Positions 12,011-24,594 of a stretch of 64,000 nucleotides of DNA are shown here, piece by piece (the stretch's first letter is position 1; each line of letters starts with the position of its first letter). The stretch is taken from assembly GCA_905250885.1 (NCBI GenBank), contig CAJNOQ010000010.1:1-64000 (forward strand), read 5' to 3'. The notes beneath the pieces are model-generated. The model saw only the letters and a program-made list of their open reading frames with translations. It made no database searches and had not been told where the DNA came from. The DNA comes from Didymodactylos carnosus (taxonomy: Eukaryota; Rotifera; Eurotatoria; Philodinida; Philodinidae). Position numbers and translations under genes: made by a program.

Positions 12011-14032
12011 CGGAGCTCTGGTAGAGAATCGATCGCTCTACAAATCTCTTGAGTTGGATTTCCAAACAAGTTATTTCCCTCTGAACAGTATTTCAAACAT
12101 TAATACATGCTCAATGTTCTTATTGCGACACTATAGTAAAGGAAAAAATAAATTATCAAGAAAAGGTTGCATTCGAATTCCAAGTACACCACAAAATTCT
12201 GTGAGAAATCCTGCATCTTCTGATCTGTATTTCGGAATTCTAGAATAAATCCTCTTGGAAAATAAAAATTGACGAAAAAACGGAATTCTCTAACTGATCT
12301 GTGATAGTATTCAGTTTTGAGAGAATATCGTCTAAAAGTCTGTCGAGCTTCCACTCACACGTCATATGATTTTTTAGAGAATTTAATTCTACATTAGGTA
12401 GTGTAAAAATAAAAATTTCATAGTCAAGTTTTGAGTTTAGAAAACCTAATCTTTCTTGAATCTTTTTGGGACTTCAGTTGATGATCGTCCATGTTTTCTA
12501 AAACAGCAAAACGTGCGCATTCCAGGTATTTGAACAAACGCTACTGGTTACCTTATATACTCTTATCTGAAGATTGTAAAGTGTTCTGCAAAGCTTTTTA
12601 ATGCTGCTAATTTTTTCTTGATTTGTTTTTTAACAGATGAGCAAGGTTTTCCATAAAGCACGATTTGACAATCAAAAGTATGTAGATTTCGTCATTATAT
12701 AAGAATAATATTTGTGATTGTCTCTCTCACTTCAGTTCAACCTTTTGTCTTCTAGTAACATGACATATCTGTCATTTTATATTATATAATAGTACTACTC
12801 AACAACTATTAAACTATTATTAAGTATTCAGAAAGCCCAGAAAACAAAATCGATTTTCGCAATTCTTTGTAATTTTTTGTTAATTTTTGGATTTTAATAT
12901 TTTGTTTTGATATGTGTAATCGTTTAGCAAATGACTTATTGTAATATAAAATGTGAGTTTTTTGCAATCTTTATTCACTTTTTGTTTTTTTGTATCCTAG
13001 GGAATATTATTGAGTCTATATTACATTACATATAGAACATTCAAATTCGACTCGTGTCTTATACCTTATAAGAACAGGAAAATATGATGATTGTGTATTG
13101 GGCGAATTCATGGTTCGTGACATTGCGCCAACATCCCTATGGAAGTCTTGTTATTAGAATTTGCAGACATAAAGTAATAAAAGTTTTAATTTTAATTTTC
13201 TTGGTTTTCTATAAGATTTTCAGAAAAATTGATCAAAAAGAAGATGAATCTCACCCCAGTTCTTTTCCTTTTGTCCAAGAGAGAAAAGTCTTTCCAGCAG
13301 GCAAATGACTGTGAATTACCATTCGTATACAATAAGTGAATATGAGTGAACGGCCTTTGGTTCACTTCTTATAGAGAACATGCTTTAGTTATTATTTTTA
13401 TTCGTATATACAAATTTATATTAGCACACTAGCATAAAAGGCAGATATATCGTAATTCTTACAATATACAAAAAAACTGACTATACATACATTTCTATAG
13501 AGCAAACGCAAAAAACAAAGTGCTATGCTTTCCTTCCCATTAAAAGATTACTCAAATATCGCGAACGCTAACAAGTGTAATTATTCAGTGTAAAAATCAT
13601 ACAAAAATTGAGAGCATATCTTTTACCATAAAATAAGTCTAACCAAAAATTATTATTTGAAAGATGAAAACTCAAAAATTCTGGCAAGTCTATATTCGGA
13701 GTGAATCAAAATATTGCTATTTTTATGTACGTAAAAATAGTAACAAAGAAAAAAACGATAATAAAAAGAAACGTATCTACAATGTATAAAGAAAAAAATA
13801 AGAGCGAAAAAGAACCTCGACTGATTGTGTTGGATATTGAGATGGGAAAACACGAAAATTAGAAAACAAACAAAATCGTCGTAACTATTGAGATATATGG
13901 CACACAGTGATTAGAACGTAACAAAGTGAATGTGCAAGCAAAATGAGAAATAACTGAAAAACAAAGTTGTTCAATTGAATGAAAATAAATTGATTTGATC
14001 TGACATGAAGCTTTATCATTTCATTCTTCTTT

Positions 14033-17000
14033 TTAATTATTGTGAAATTCACTTAAAACTTCCATAGGTTCTAAACGTTTTCTCATTGCACCTTTACGAA
14101 CGCGAGCTGATTCATTTGGTCGATCGATCAACACTAAAGGTTTTTTTTCAGGCATACGCATTTTCCATTGAACAATCGGCTAAATCAATGAGAAATAAAA
14201 AATCCATGTAATATTTTTATTTTTAATAAATCGATTAGATCTAATTACCTCTTTATTTCCAGCTTTGTTGCGATATTTTGTTGACGCTATGTATGAAGCT
14301 TTTACAGTTAAAACCACTGCATTCATCAAATTTTTAGCTGCTGTTATCAATGATGTAGCACTATCAAGCTAAAAAAATAAATAAATCTTAATATAATAGT
14401 AAAAAGCTAGTTAGCGTAGCCCCTTTGGAACTAAGATGTCTAACTCCTAAATAGAGTTTCAGGTCAAAAACTCTAGCATAAGAAGGAAACACGATTTTCA
14501 TTGGCGTGTCCGCACACAAAATAAAAATACGCATTGATGAAAAGACAATTAATTATTCATTTAAATATTTTCGTTGCTTACTTAGTTTCTATTCTAGTGG
14601 CTCCCAAAAAAAGAAGAAAAATAATAGAAATTCCAGAGCATGTAAGAATCATAGGAATTCTAAACCATGTCAGAATCAAAACCAAAGTTGAACTCAAACA
14701 GTGAAATGATCGAAATATGAATTAAACTATAATGACTGAAAGAATGTGATTAAATTCTCATTATAATATTAAGGCGTACACATTTTGAAAGACGATATCG
14801 AGAAGAAAAACAAACACAAATTGAGAGAGATTGGGGGTGATAGTAAAACATGAAGACACCCACAGACACTTACAAACACCCACAGACAGCACACAGACAG
14901 CCAGAGACAGCCACACAGACATCCAAATACAGATAGCTACACAGATATCCATGGATATCTATGTATGGATGTCTGTATTTGGATGTCTGTGTGGCTGTCT
15001 CTGGCTGTCTGTGCAACTGTCTGTGGCTGTCTGTGGGTGTTTGTAAGTGTCTGTGGGTGTCTGTGGATGTCTTCATGTTTCACTATTACCCGAGAGATTG
15101 GACGGCTAAGAAAATACATGTACAAAAATGATGAAACACTGAATTTAAGACACTCTCTGCATCCACTTGGCAATCTTCATGTATCCCTATATTATATTTA
15201 TTCGCTTTAACTGGTGATCCTCGGAGTTTTTTCTTTTGGTGAGGCTGCTAAAGATCAAGTATCTCTAGCCTTCAGAATAGTTGAAGGAGTTACATAAAAA
15301 CTAACAGACACTGTATACTTACACCACTGACAATCAATTCACCACTAATATTTTGAACATCGGCTTTCACTTTGCTCGTAATGTCCAGTTGATGACAATA
15401 GAGTGTAATGCCTAAAGATAACAAAGTCAAGTTTTCACTTAAAACTCCAAATATAAAATATTTCAATACGTACGATCAACATAAGCAACAAGATCAGATT
15501 TTGATTGAGATTCAGCACACTAAACGAAAAATAATGCCATCGTCACAAAGCAGTATAAACTATTTGAATATTTATTGTAGAAATATGAAGTAACACGCAT
15601 TGTAGATCTGCTATTATCCATTTTTTAAATACCTCAATAACGAAAGATGACAGAAACGTGCGTTTTTCATCATTTAAAAGGTAAGACTTTAAATTACCTT
15701 TGCATAACCAAAAACAATTTGAAAAAAATCTCTTAAGGGAGACCATGTTTTTCAGTGATTCGGACGTAATATGGAATTTTCAAGGAGCCCTACGACTGAC
15801 TAGTGATCGGTGACTTGGAGTAAATTTAAAAGCGCACGGAACATGCGTAATTGACAACTCTGAATCTGGTGCCAACGTTTATTTTTGAAGAAGAAATCAA
15901 AAATCTAATGAAAGTCGTGTTTTACAAAAATTGGAATACCCAGGCTGTTTCCATCTAATGTTAAAAAATTCATAGATCACTCAAAAAGCATCAGAACGAG
16001 GTGAAAACGTCAGGATATACGATATATGTACTATTCTAAACACTATTCACAATGAACTTACAAAATAAAATTAGAAAACCTTATGGTTTTCTGAAAGGGT
16101 TTCCTCTAACATTTTGAACTCGTTCTGATGCTTTTTGAATGATTTATGAATTTTTTAACATTAGATGGAAACAGCCTGGGTATTCCAATTTTTTCAAAAA
16201 TTACTCCAACTCACCGATCACTAGTCGTAGGACTTCTTGAAAATTTCATACTACGTCCGACTCACTGAAAAATATGGTCTTCCTTTACTCTCATTTAGAA
16301 GACGCTCTGAACTATTTGCTCATAAAGAAAGACAGTATATTACTACCTTAACACTTCCAGTTATGAAACGATTTTCGAGTGTTAACCGGTTTTTAAGAAA
16401 TTTTTTCATATTATTTTTGATTATGAAAACATGATTTAAAGTCTTACCTATTGAATAATAAAAACCGCAAGTTTCTATTACCTTTCGTTATTAAGTTATT
16501 TAAGAAATAGCTACTGACATTCGTTTTAAAAATGGATAATAATATAGTATTGATTAAACATTAAATTTCTAACCTGTGCAGCAATATCTTTCGCCAATTT
16601 ATTCAATTTTGTACCACATTCTGAAATCATTTTAGCAGCGTGAATAACATCCATTGTTGTTCGTAACGGACCACGGCCACGTGTAAAATCAGTCATTTCC
16701 ATCATAATCATGCACATTTTTTTTGCCAAAACAATAATATCGTTTCCTTTATCATCCCATTTCAATACTTCACGATCAAAATCACGTTTTGTCTTTTTAA
16801 AGCCTTCAACTTGAATTTCAATTTGTTCACGTTCTTCTTTTGGTAAACGTCTCATCATATCCTTAAAAAGAAGCAAAAAATAAAGTTTAATTTTAATCAC
16901 TATATAAATAATTTATTTCAATACTTACACGACTTGGATTATCATTTTTTCCAGGATATATTTCCACATCTTCGCGTACACTGTCTGATGATGGTCCGTG

Positions 17001-20000
17001 GCTAGATGCTTGCGATGGTGCATAAATTTCATCAGCAAAACCATCTTCTTCATCACTTGGCCATTCAAGTTCCTTTAAAATGAAATGGAAAATGTAAACA
17101 ATTATTTTGAATATAATTAGACGTTGAATTAGTATTGATAGCCAAAATAAAATATGATTATAAAAATAAGCAGCTTTGAAAATAAAAATTTAGAAGCAAA
17201 TAGAAGCACGTTTTTAGTTTTCTTTTTAATTACCTATACAAAAAGCGATGAGCATCACTTACCCCTTTCGCTCATAATTTTTTCAAGTAAATTTTTTTAT
17301 CACAAAAAGATACGACAAACACAAAAAAAAAAAGAGTATGTACAGTCAAAATTATTTTCTTGAGAGTAGAAGAAGAAGAAAAAGAAATGAGCAATCAAAT
17401 TTTTTTGATCATTTTTTAAAATTTTTTAATTATATCAAGCTTTTAATAAACGAGAACTTTACCAGTGGCACGCGAGTATATTTATATCTCTGGAAAGGGA
17501 AAATATAGCGAATAAATTATTCATCTTACAATGACTACCTATACATAAAGCAAAAACTCATTCAGTAAATTCCGTGTTTCTGTCAGTCAGTATTCTGTTC
17601 TGCAAGCTGAACGAATGGTAATAGAAAGAAAATAACCTGATATTACATTAGAAGTTGTATTTCCTGAGAAGATTGGAAGAACTAATCTGACTGTTTACTT
17701 TTGGGCGGAGAAGTATAAATGTTTCAACAACAAAAAAAAGACGTCTCTAAGAATTAAAAAATAAAAGTCAAAATATTCATTAGCTATCAGTATGAAAGAA
17801 AAAGAAAAGAAACTATATACATCAGATAGATAAATTTTCCTTTTTTCTAACTTCTATATCTTTTTATCTTTTTAAGTATTGTAGGTTTTCTAGTATTAAG
17901 TTCCTCTATCGATGATGAAAATATGCAATTCAATGATCTATGACGAAATTTTGGTTGCTGGCCCATAACAACTAAAGTTGAACGTACCGGATTCATGAGT
18001 ACTGCATTTCGCACATCTCGTATACCATCATAAACTGATCTTGACGCTTCAATAACATCATTCTCATCTGGTTCACGTGTTGGTTTCATGCATAAAGTAT
18101 CGACAGCTTGTTTAATACGATCAGCAAATCTTGGCATTACTAAACAAATAAGATAAATTAATTTTATATCAATATGTAATCTTATAATTATCTCGTTTAC
18201 TTTGATCTCTTAATATTTTAACATTAACCATCACATCAGTTGTATATTCTCCTGGTTCATATTTTTCCATTTCAGCAGTGACAACATCTATAACTCGTCC
18301 AGAACGTCCACGAATAGCACCAGCCGTTCGATCAACTCCTAAAATAGAGAAATAAATTGAATAAAATAAATTTTTAGAAATCTTTCCAAATTCAACTTAC
18401 GATCAGCATCTCTCTCAACCATCGCCAAAATACAACGATTAATATCTTCTAAAATATGATTTTCCGATACAGCTAAAAAGTCTTCAATTGTTGTTATTTC
18501 ATCAACAGCTTCTGTTAATAGGCGGACATGTTTTTCCCATGCGTCACGAAATACTTCCATATTTTCTTGTGCTACTTTCGATGTTGAACGAACAGCTAAT
18601 ACACGTGCAGCATTAATAACCTTTAAAAATAAGAAAAAATAACATATCACTATTCTAACCAGTAACTTATTGCAGAAATATTTACTTGTGGTGAAAGATT
18701 TTGTACTTGTAATGCAGCTAATCGAACCAATTTGATACCTTCCGCTTGATCCGACATTGAACAAGCAACATTAGCAACCTTAAAGACAAATAAAAAATTT
18801 CTTGATAAGTTTTACTAGAGGAAAAAAAAAATGTTTGTCATGCAGAATAAACTTCAAATTTCTTATCGTCCACCACACAATATTAAAGCAAATGTAATAA
18901 AGAAAAGCATTGTATCTCATACAACCTGTCGGTGTAAGTGAAAAACCCATCTTTTAAATTTTAGCACTACAAACATATACATAGGTAAAAAATGGGAAGA
19001 AAAAAAAAGATAATTGTTTTATTATTCGTACTTCAACCAATTTGCTTGCATGTTCCATAAATACTTTTGCATTTTCTTCGACCAATGCCTGATTACCACG
19101 TCGAGCAGCTTCAATTAATGCTAATAATGGTACATTTGTAGCCAAAAATGTATCGCTAACATGATCAATAACCGCTTTGCGTAGCTAAGTAACAAAAAAC
19201 AAAAAGAATTTAGATATAAATGAATATTTAACTGTCATCCAAATAGTTAAAAACAATCTTGTCTTCTTTCTAAATATTAAAATAATATGAGTACAACTCT
19301 AAAATTTTCCTTCTTGGTTGAGCATTTATGATAAGCATCATTTTTTTTGAAATTAAAATAATATTATAGAGATTATTTTATTTCTATTATAATTAAATTA
19401 CTCTGTAAGAAAATCAAAAAAACACACAACAATGTCGATATATATTAGCTCAAAAAATGTCAATTACATACAAAGCTTTTTGCATAATGATTTGAAAAGC
19501 AAACATGTTTCAATAGTTAAACAACATACCGGATACGTTTTATTCATTGAATATGATGAACATTCGAATGAATCAGCCGAAGATGAAGATGATAATTCAC
19601 GATAGAGTTTACCGGCATGCGGTGGACCACAAATATATACATACATATTTGTTGCTGCTGTTTTATAGTATACTGTTAGAATAATTTTAACAAAGTAGAT
19701 CTCTTTTAAAAAGTAGTAGAAAGAATTTATCGAAACAAAATATTATTACTATCGATACTATTGAGCGTAGTGTAAATACTTGACACAAAATACATAACAA
19801 AAGAACAATATATAGAAGAAGAAAAAGAAAAACGAAATTATTCAATCAACATAATATATCATATATGTAAAAGTTGATACGTGTTCAATTAACACTTGAC
19901 AAGATTTTTTCTTTTTTACACTGTATGACAATAGTAATGACATACATTTTTTTTAAAAGTATAATAGGCGTTTTTATATAATATTTTCAAAAATTCTTTT

Positions 20001-23000
20001 TTTTTTTATGAGATTTCTTAAAGATATTCCTATCTATCTTAGACGAATTTGATTTTATCTTGACAAATAAATAATTCTACTATCATATGTAGGTTAGAGA
20101 TATAAAGGAAACTAACGGATTCTTTTCTTCTTCCGATTTTCTTTTGAACGTAAGAAAAATAACGATGTTTTATTTTGTTGAGTAGTGTGCACGTATAATT
20201 AACCAACGAAGAAAGGAATCTTTTCTTTTTTTTTTAAAACTAACAGTGAATAGATACATCAAACATGAAGAGAGAAATGGGTTTATGTATATATAAAGAG
20301 ATTTATCTTTATAAAGATATAATTGTAGATAGATCACCTTAATATACGTAAACACACACACACACATATATATATATATATCTATATACATATCTTCTGT
20401 AGACAAATGTAAAAGACATTCTTTCATGTATATAATGAACAATTAACAGGAAAAAAGTGAAAAAAACAATTTCTGTTTCAAGAAAAGTATATATACAATA
20501 CAAATTTTTTATACAAAGACTAATAAGAATAATAAAGTATCTCAATATCTCTATATATTTGACTATCGACAACCATCCATGAATAATAAATTTTATTCAC
20601 TCTAGTACTCTGACACTTTAAAAGAAATAATTTTATATTGTCGACAGCAATTGTCTACATACGTTTGTTATTAAAGTAAGAATAGAAAAATGTTGAGCAC
20701 AAATGATAAAGTGCTACTCAACATAATAAATTTCACTTCAACATTTTCTTTTCAAACTTAAAGGATCTAAATTACCATCAAAAAATATTCACTTTATTTT
20801 ATTTAAATTTGAACTTACTAGTGATACACACTACTAGAATTAAAGTTTTTAACTATTTATTTCGGAAAATTTTACTCCTCTGTAAAGATTAAGTTTTTTA
20901 TATTCAATAATTTTGTTGTCAATAGTTTTGTATATTCAAGTTTTATATATTAATAATAATAATGATCTTGTATTTGATAGTTTAAGAACACAGAATTTGT
21001 ATATTCTCGATTTTATTCTGATTCAATAAATAGCTTAAACTAACAAATTTTAGAATATATACCAGTCCTTCGGCTAACTCAATTCAACGTCATTTTGAGT
21101 AACAAATATGAATAAGCAACGAATGCGAAAAACAGCCGAACTAAACGTTTGCGTAAGCTTCATTTTTTTAACCAACGTAATTTGCTGAAATTTTGTTAAT
21201 AAAGCTTCGGTATTTGTTGAAAAAGACTTACAGTTTCAGTTTCCTTCAACTGAAATAAATGAATAAATAAAAATGCACAACTTCAGTCATTGTACAGAAT
21301 ACAGGAAAAGAACAGTGAAGTTGATTTTTGCAGTTCGTCTGCAAAGATCAAGTTCGTGTGTTCGATCAAACCTTTGTGCAAGGATTGATTTGTGTTTTGA
21401 TAGTTTAAGTTTCAGAATGATATAATGGAAATTGATATTATCGATTTCGTTCTGGTTCAAGATTAAAGCTTAAAGCAAATAAATGAATTATCACGAGGCA
21501 GTCCACAACAAATCATCGAAAGATTTTGCATCGCATGGACTTTTCATCGCCTGAAATTTTCATCGAGCGACTTTCCATCGCAAGGACTTTTCATCGAACG
21601 ACATTTCGTCGCACTGATGGATGTACTATTGAGTTTTCCTAGATAACTGAATAACAATCGCAAAATAAGTAAAGGTACACGGGCTTTTACTTATTTTACG
21701 ATTGTCGTTCAGTTATCTAGGAAAACTCAATAGTACATCCATCAGTGCGACGAAATGTCGTTCAATGAAAAATCTTTCGATGAAATGTCGTTACCCAATC
21801 GCGAGCTTATTATCAAAGAAGGAGACTGATTATCTGTCCAACCACTTTTTTTTATAGAAGCAGATAATTGAAATTGTGTACTTAATGCAGCAGCTCAAAG
21901 GTATTTCAAGAAGGGCACTATGAATCTTATAAAAGACTGTTAATTAAGGGTATACCCCCCCCCTTCCCTCTTTTTTGCTCCTCTTGAAAACCGGGGAGTC
22001 TGGTGTTTGACCGGGGTGGAATTTATACTAGAGATAAAACATCAAAAAAGAAAATGGATGTATTTTTGCCCAGAATTTTCTTACATATTCTTCTATGGGT
22101 TTTCTGGAAACTCTAGTTTTCATCCAGTCACATTACGACGCGTCGAAAAAATGGTCTGATCGAGCTTAAAATTTTACCACGGATACTTTAGGTCTTATCT
22201 CAGGTTCTTTTTTTCTTTTCAAAAAATATGCTTTCCTTCTCGAGATGTTCGAGAAATACGAAAACTCCCATACGAAAACTCGTTTTTTTATTTTAAAAAG
22301 TCGAAAGTTGAAACCGAAAACGCTTAGAAAATATTTAAGAATCTGAGATAGGATCCAAAATATTGGTGGTAAAAATTTCAGCTCAATCGGAGCATTTTTT
22401 TCGAGGTTCATAATGTGATTGGATTGAAGGGATTATAAAAAAAACGTATAGTGAGAAAAACACTTATTGTACACAGCGCTCTGTTTTTCAGGGCATTTGC
22501 GGTGATGCTCATATTTTCACGAAAACACATCGGAAAATTCTGGAAGACATCTCTTTTTGAAGAGTAGACTTTCTTTTATCAGTCTATGTATCAGAAAAAA
22601 GTTTGAATGCACAAGCAAGGAGAAAAAAATTGAGATTTTATAGGCTTTGAAGGAAAAAAAGTAAAAACTTCATAAGTTTTTCAAGGAAGGTCGCGGAGAG
22701 CTAGAAGTGGTCTTATTTTATAGCCCAGACTTTCTTCTACATTGTGCTATGTTCAGCTCAAAATGAAATATTTTTTTACAAGAAAGAGGCGGGGTACTCT
22801 TAAGGGATGCCTTTATAAAGGAGCAGAAAATTAAAAAATGTGATAAAAATATCAAATATTCTAAATTGAACAGCACATTATCCAGAAAAAATATAGAAGA
22901 CTTTCTGAGAGTTCATAGTGGTCATTTCCTACATATTATTAACTTCTCCTATAGAAGTAATACTATTTTTTCCCACCTGTTTACGTAAATCGCGTGTTTT

Positions 23001-24594
23001 ATTTTGCATTGATTGAATTTTTCGATTAACATCTTCATCCGAACTTTTCTTTTTCGACTAAAATAACAAAAATATGGTCTTTCAAATGATTATATTATTT
23101 AAAAGACAGTGTGTATGACTAAATAAACGAACGTACATGTTGAATATATTCATCCAATAATTCTTGTAAAGCTTGTCTAACTGCATTACATTCTTGAACA
23201 ATACGATCACGTCTATCATCTCTTGTTGATAGTGAATCGGCTAACAATGCAGCACCTGATATTATACTTTCTAAGCGTTCTTCTAATTGTGGACGAATAA
23301 GTTGTTCATTAAACTTCATTGGTTTCATAATAACTATTTTCTAAACATAGATAAAAATAAAGAAAATTATAGAGTAAAATCTAAATAAAAACAGACTTAC
23401 ATCAAATTCATTTAATGCTCTTGTTAAATCACCCACAGTATTCATTGATTCTTTTATACTTTGTGTATTTGGTACTGGTTTACCTTGGGTTATTGCCGAT
23501 ATTGTATTAACAGCGTCACGCAATTGATTATAAACGTAATCACGATTTTCACGTGCAAATGTTATTTCTGGATGACGAATATAGGCTTTTGATGCCGTCA
23601 ATAACATGACTGATGTACGTTTTATAGTGCCACGTGCTTGAGCTAATTTTTCTTGTTCAAAACGATCGACGAGATCCTAAAAAACGAAAGAAACAGTGTA
23701 TCCATAACAGAATTTAACGATAAATCAGAATATAGCTCTTTGATGCTTTCTTAAGGGAAGTAGTCGATTTTTATAAGAATGTCATCAGTTTCAGTAATTG
23801 AACAAAATATGATCACAGAGTATACAAAAAATGTTTACATATTGACGACGATGTGCATGATTACTAAGATCAATAATATCTTTTCCGTATTGTTTGTAAA
23901 AATGTATTAATTCTTCTTGATTTGATGCATCACGTATATGTTGTAAATCATCTTCAACCTTACAAAAAGAAACATTCATGAAAAATAATTCATATAAAAG
24001 TAATCAAAGTTTTTTACCAGACGAATTGATTTTAGTATAAGTTGTACATCAACAAGATCAGCCAAAATTAATAAATGAGTAACAGATGTTAACAAGACTC
24101 TAGCAGCATCAATCATTTGTTGACGTTTTGCTTTTGAACATGGATCATCAGCAAATTCTTTTGACAAAACAGCCATTTGATCACCTTGATTTAGGAAAAA
24201 TAATTATTGTCTTGTAACATTAATATTCTTTATTTATCAAAGTTTATTTACCTGCTCCTTTTACATCTTCCATACTTGTCAACAAATCATTTTTCATATC
24301 TGGATTTTCATTTGCTATTTCTGCTGCTTTAGTAATAAAATTTTCGGTAGCTTTTATAACACTTGACACTAATAAATGTGCACGTTTTGAACGACCCTTT
24401 TTCTTATTTGACGGTTGTTCGGATATTAATGTTGTCACCTTATAAATGAAAAACATGTTGTGAATTAGATATGGAACTATGCTTGTTTTAGCTCAACATA
24501 CCTGTGTAACAAGTGGCTCTAATGTTCGTTGAACAGACCATGTTTTGATTTGAACATCTTTTGGGTTATATTTGACGTAAATATCTCCACTCAT
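14033..24594 (-). CDS. CTNNA: Alpha-catenin
   Basis: Eighteen exons, in order: 24502-24594, 24252-24438, 24018-24184, 23839-23958, 23401-23676, 23137-23340, 22977-23057, 19032-19184, 18686-18778, 18401-18620, 18201-18338, 17988-18139, 16929-17072, 16574-16861, 15474-15519, 15323-15411, 14249-14368, 14033-14179. They total 2718 nt, 905 aa, against 906 in human alpha-E-catenin. Matches run end to end: EFADDPCSKAKR, LESIISGAALLADS with STRDDRRDRIVQECNAVRQAL (M domain), SENHILEDINRC, SRSVYDGIRDVRNAVLM, KWDDKGNDIIVLAKKMCMIM, LNKLAKDIAAQ, GLDSATSLITAAKNLMNAVV (actin-binding domain) and the C-terminal WKMRMPEKKPL. The protein links beta-catenin/cadherin to F-actin at adherens junctions. The N-terminal half carries the beta-catenin and dimer site. 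The introns hold many repeats, the largest 3.8 kb between exons 7 and 8. Confidence 0.98.
14834..15091. repeat. Long near-perfect palindrome made of a cacagaca minisatellite
   Basis: About 120 bases on the left (atgaagacacccacagacac and onward, with repeated cagacagcc) are the reverse complement of about 120 bases on the right (ggctgtctctggctgtctgtg through tgtcttcatgttt), meeting near 14955. Each arm is a degenerate array of the 6-8 base words cacaga and cagaca. It lies in the alpha-catenin intron between exons 16 and 17. It may be a head-to-head duplicated minisatellite or a fold-back element. Confidence 0.85.
15733..16289. mobile_element. Fold-back element (MITE-like) in an alpha-catenin intron
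   Basis: The outer arm at 15737-15833 (phrases gaccat, tttttcagtga, tcggacgta, cctacgact, agtgatcggtga, ttggagtaa) reappears inverted at 16201-16285. An inner arm at 15925-16000 (ttggaatacccaggctgttt and onward) reappears inverted at 16109-16200. About 90 extra bases sit only in the left arm, and the loop is about 100 bases. There is no ORF, so it would be non-autonomous. No clear target duplication was found, so the superfamily is open. Confidence 0.7.
19530..19646 (-). CDS. CTNNA: Candidate alternative first coding exon of alpha-catenin
   Basis: A 39-codon open reading frame starting MYVYICGPPHAGKLYREL, followed by a Ser-rich patch and ending NKTYP exactly at a GT donor (cg|gtatgt). The end phase is 0, the same as the exon 7 junction it would replace. 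Joined to exon 8 (LRKAVIDHVSD) it would encode a 568-residue alpha-catenin without the N-terminal beta-catenin-binding and first M-domain part. Its composition looks coding and unlike the surrounding AT-rich intron. It could also be an exon of an unrelated nested gene or chance. The start of transcription is not seen. Confidence 0.4.
20351..20381. repeat. (AC)n(TA)n microsatellite
   Basis: A run of AC dinucleotides followed directly by TA dinucleotides inside the large alpha-catenin intron. Confidence 0.9.
21500..21800. repeat. Fold-back repeat with phased catcg motifs
   Basis: The core at 21589-21773 is a near-perfect palindrome with arms of about 88 bases (tcgtcgcactgatggatg and onward on the left, its complement on the right) and a short loop near 21680. 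Outside it the words catcg and gacttttcatcg recur about every 17-20 bases at 21518-21600, and their complements appear at 21740-21790. This looks like a hairpin element whose ends are short subrepeats, as in Foldback-type elements. Confidence 0.75.
22020..22746. mobile_element. Dispersed fold-back repeat, copy 1
   Basis: It is clearly related to 34148-34850 in the same orientation, sharing atttatac, gatgtattttt, agaattttct, ctagttttcatccagtcaca, cttctcgag/cttctcgaa and cagactttc. Within it the block around 22118 (catccagtcacatta) returns inverted near 22410 (taatgtgattggattg), so each copy can fold on itself. There is no ORF. It is probably a non-autonomous DNA transposon family. Confidence 0.7.

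Larger units (their letters stand above)
10839..14032. other. Intergenic between convergent genes, repeat-like
   Basis: 3.2 kb between gamma-tubulin and the 3' end of alpha-catenin. 11800-12010 is peppered with the phrase gtccagtcc and its variants, which reads like a degraded tandem or short dispersed repeat. 11478-11519 is a hairpin. No coding region is convincing; the ORFs at 11979-12354 and 13084-13308 have no family signature. Confidence 0.4.
19185..22976 (-). other. 3.8 kb alpha-catenin intron with repeats
   Basis: The largest intron of the gene, between exons 7 and 8. It holds the candidate alternative first exon at 19530-19646, a simple repeat at 20351-20381, a fold-back at 21589-21773, and one copy of a dispersed fold-back repeat at 22020-22746. 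Confidence 0.85.

Noticed and set aside
14831-15210. Overlapping frames on both strands rich in Cys/Val/Trp or Thr/His
   Set aside because: They are products of the cacagaca palindrome repeat.
21346-21382. A gtgttcgatcaaac stretch resembling a tRNA B box
   Set aside because: No A box at proper distance and no foldable acceptor stem.
20935-21480. Two similar stretches with ttgatagtttaag followed by gattttgttctg-like text (about 20960 and 21390)
   Set aside because: The similarity is short and AT-rich; I could not show a repeat unit with limits.
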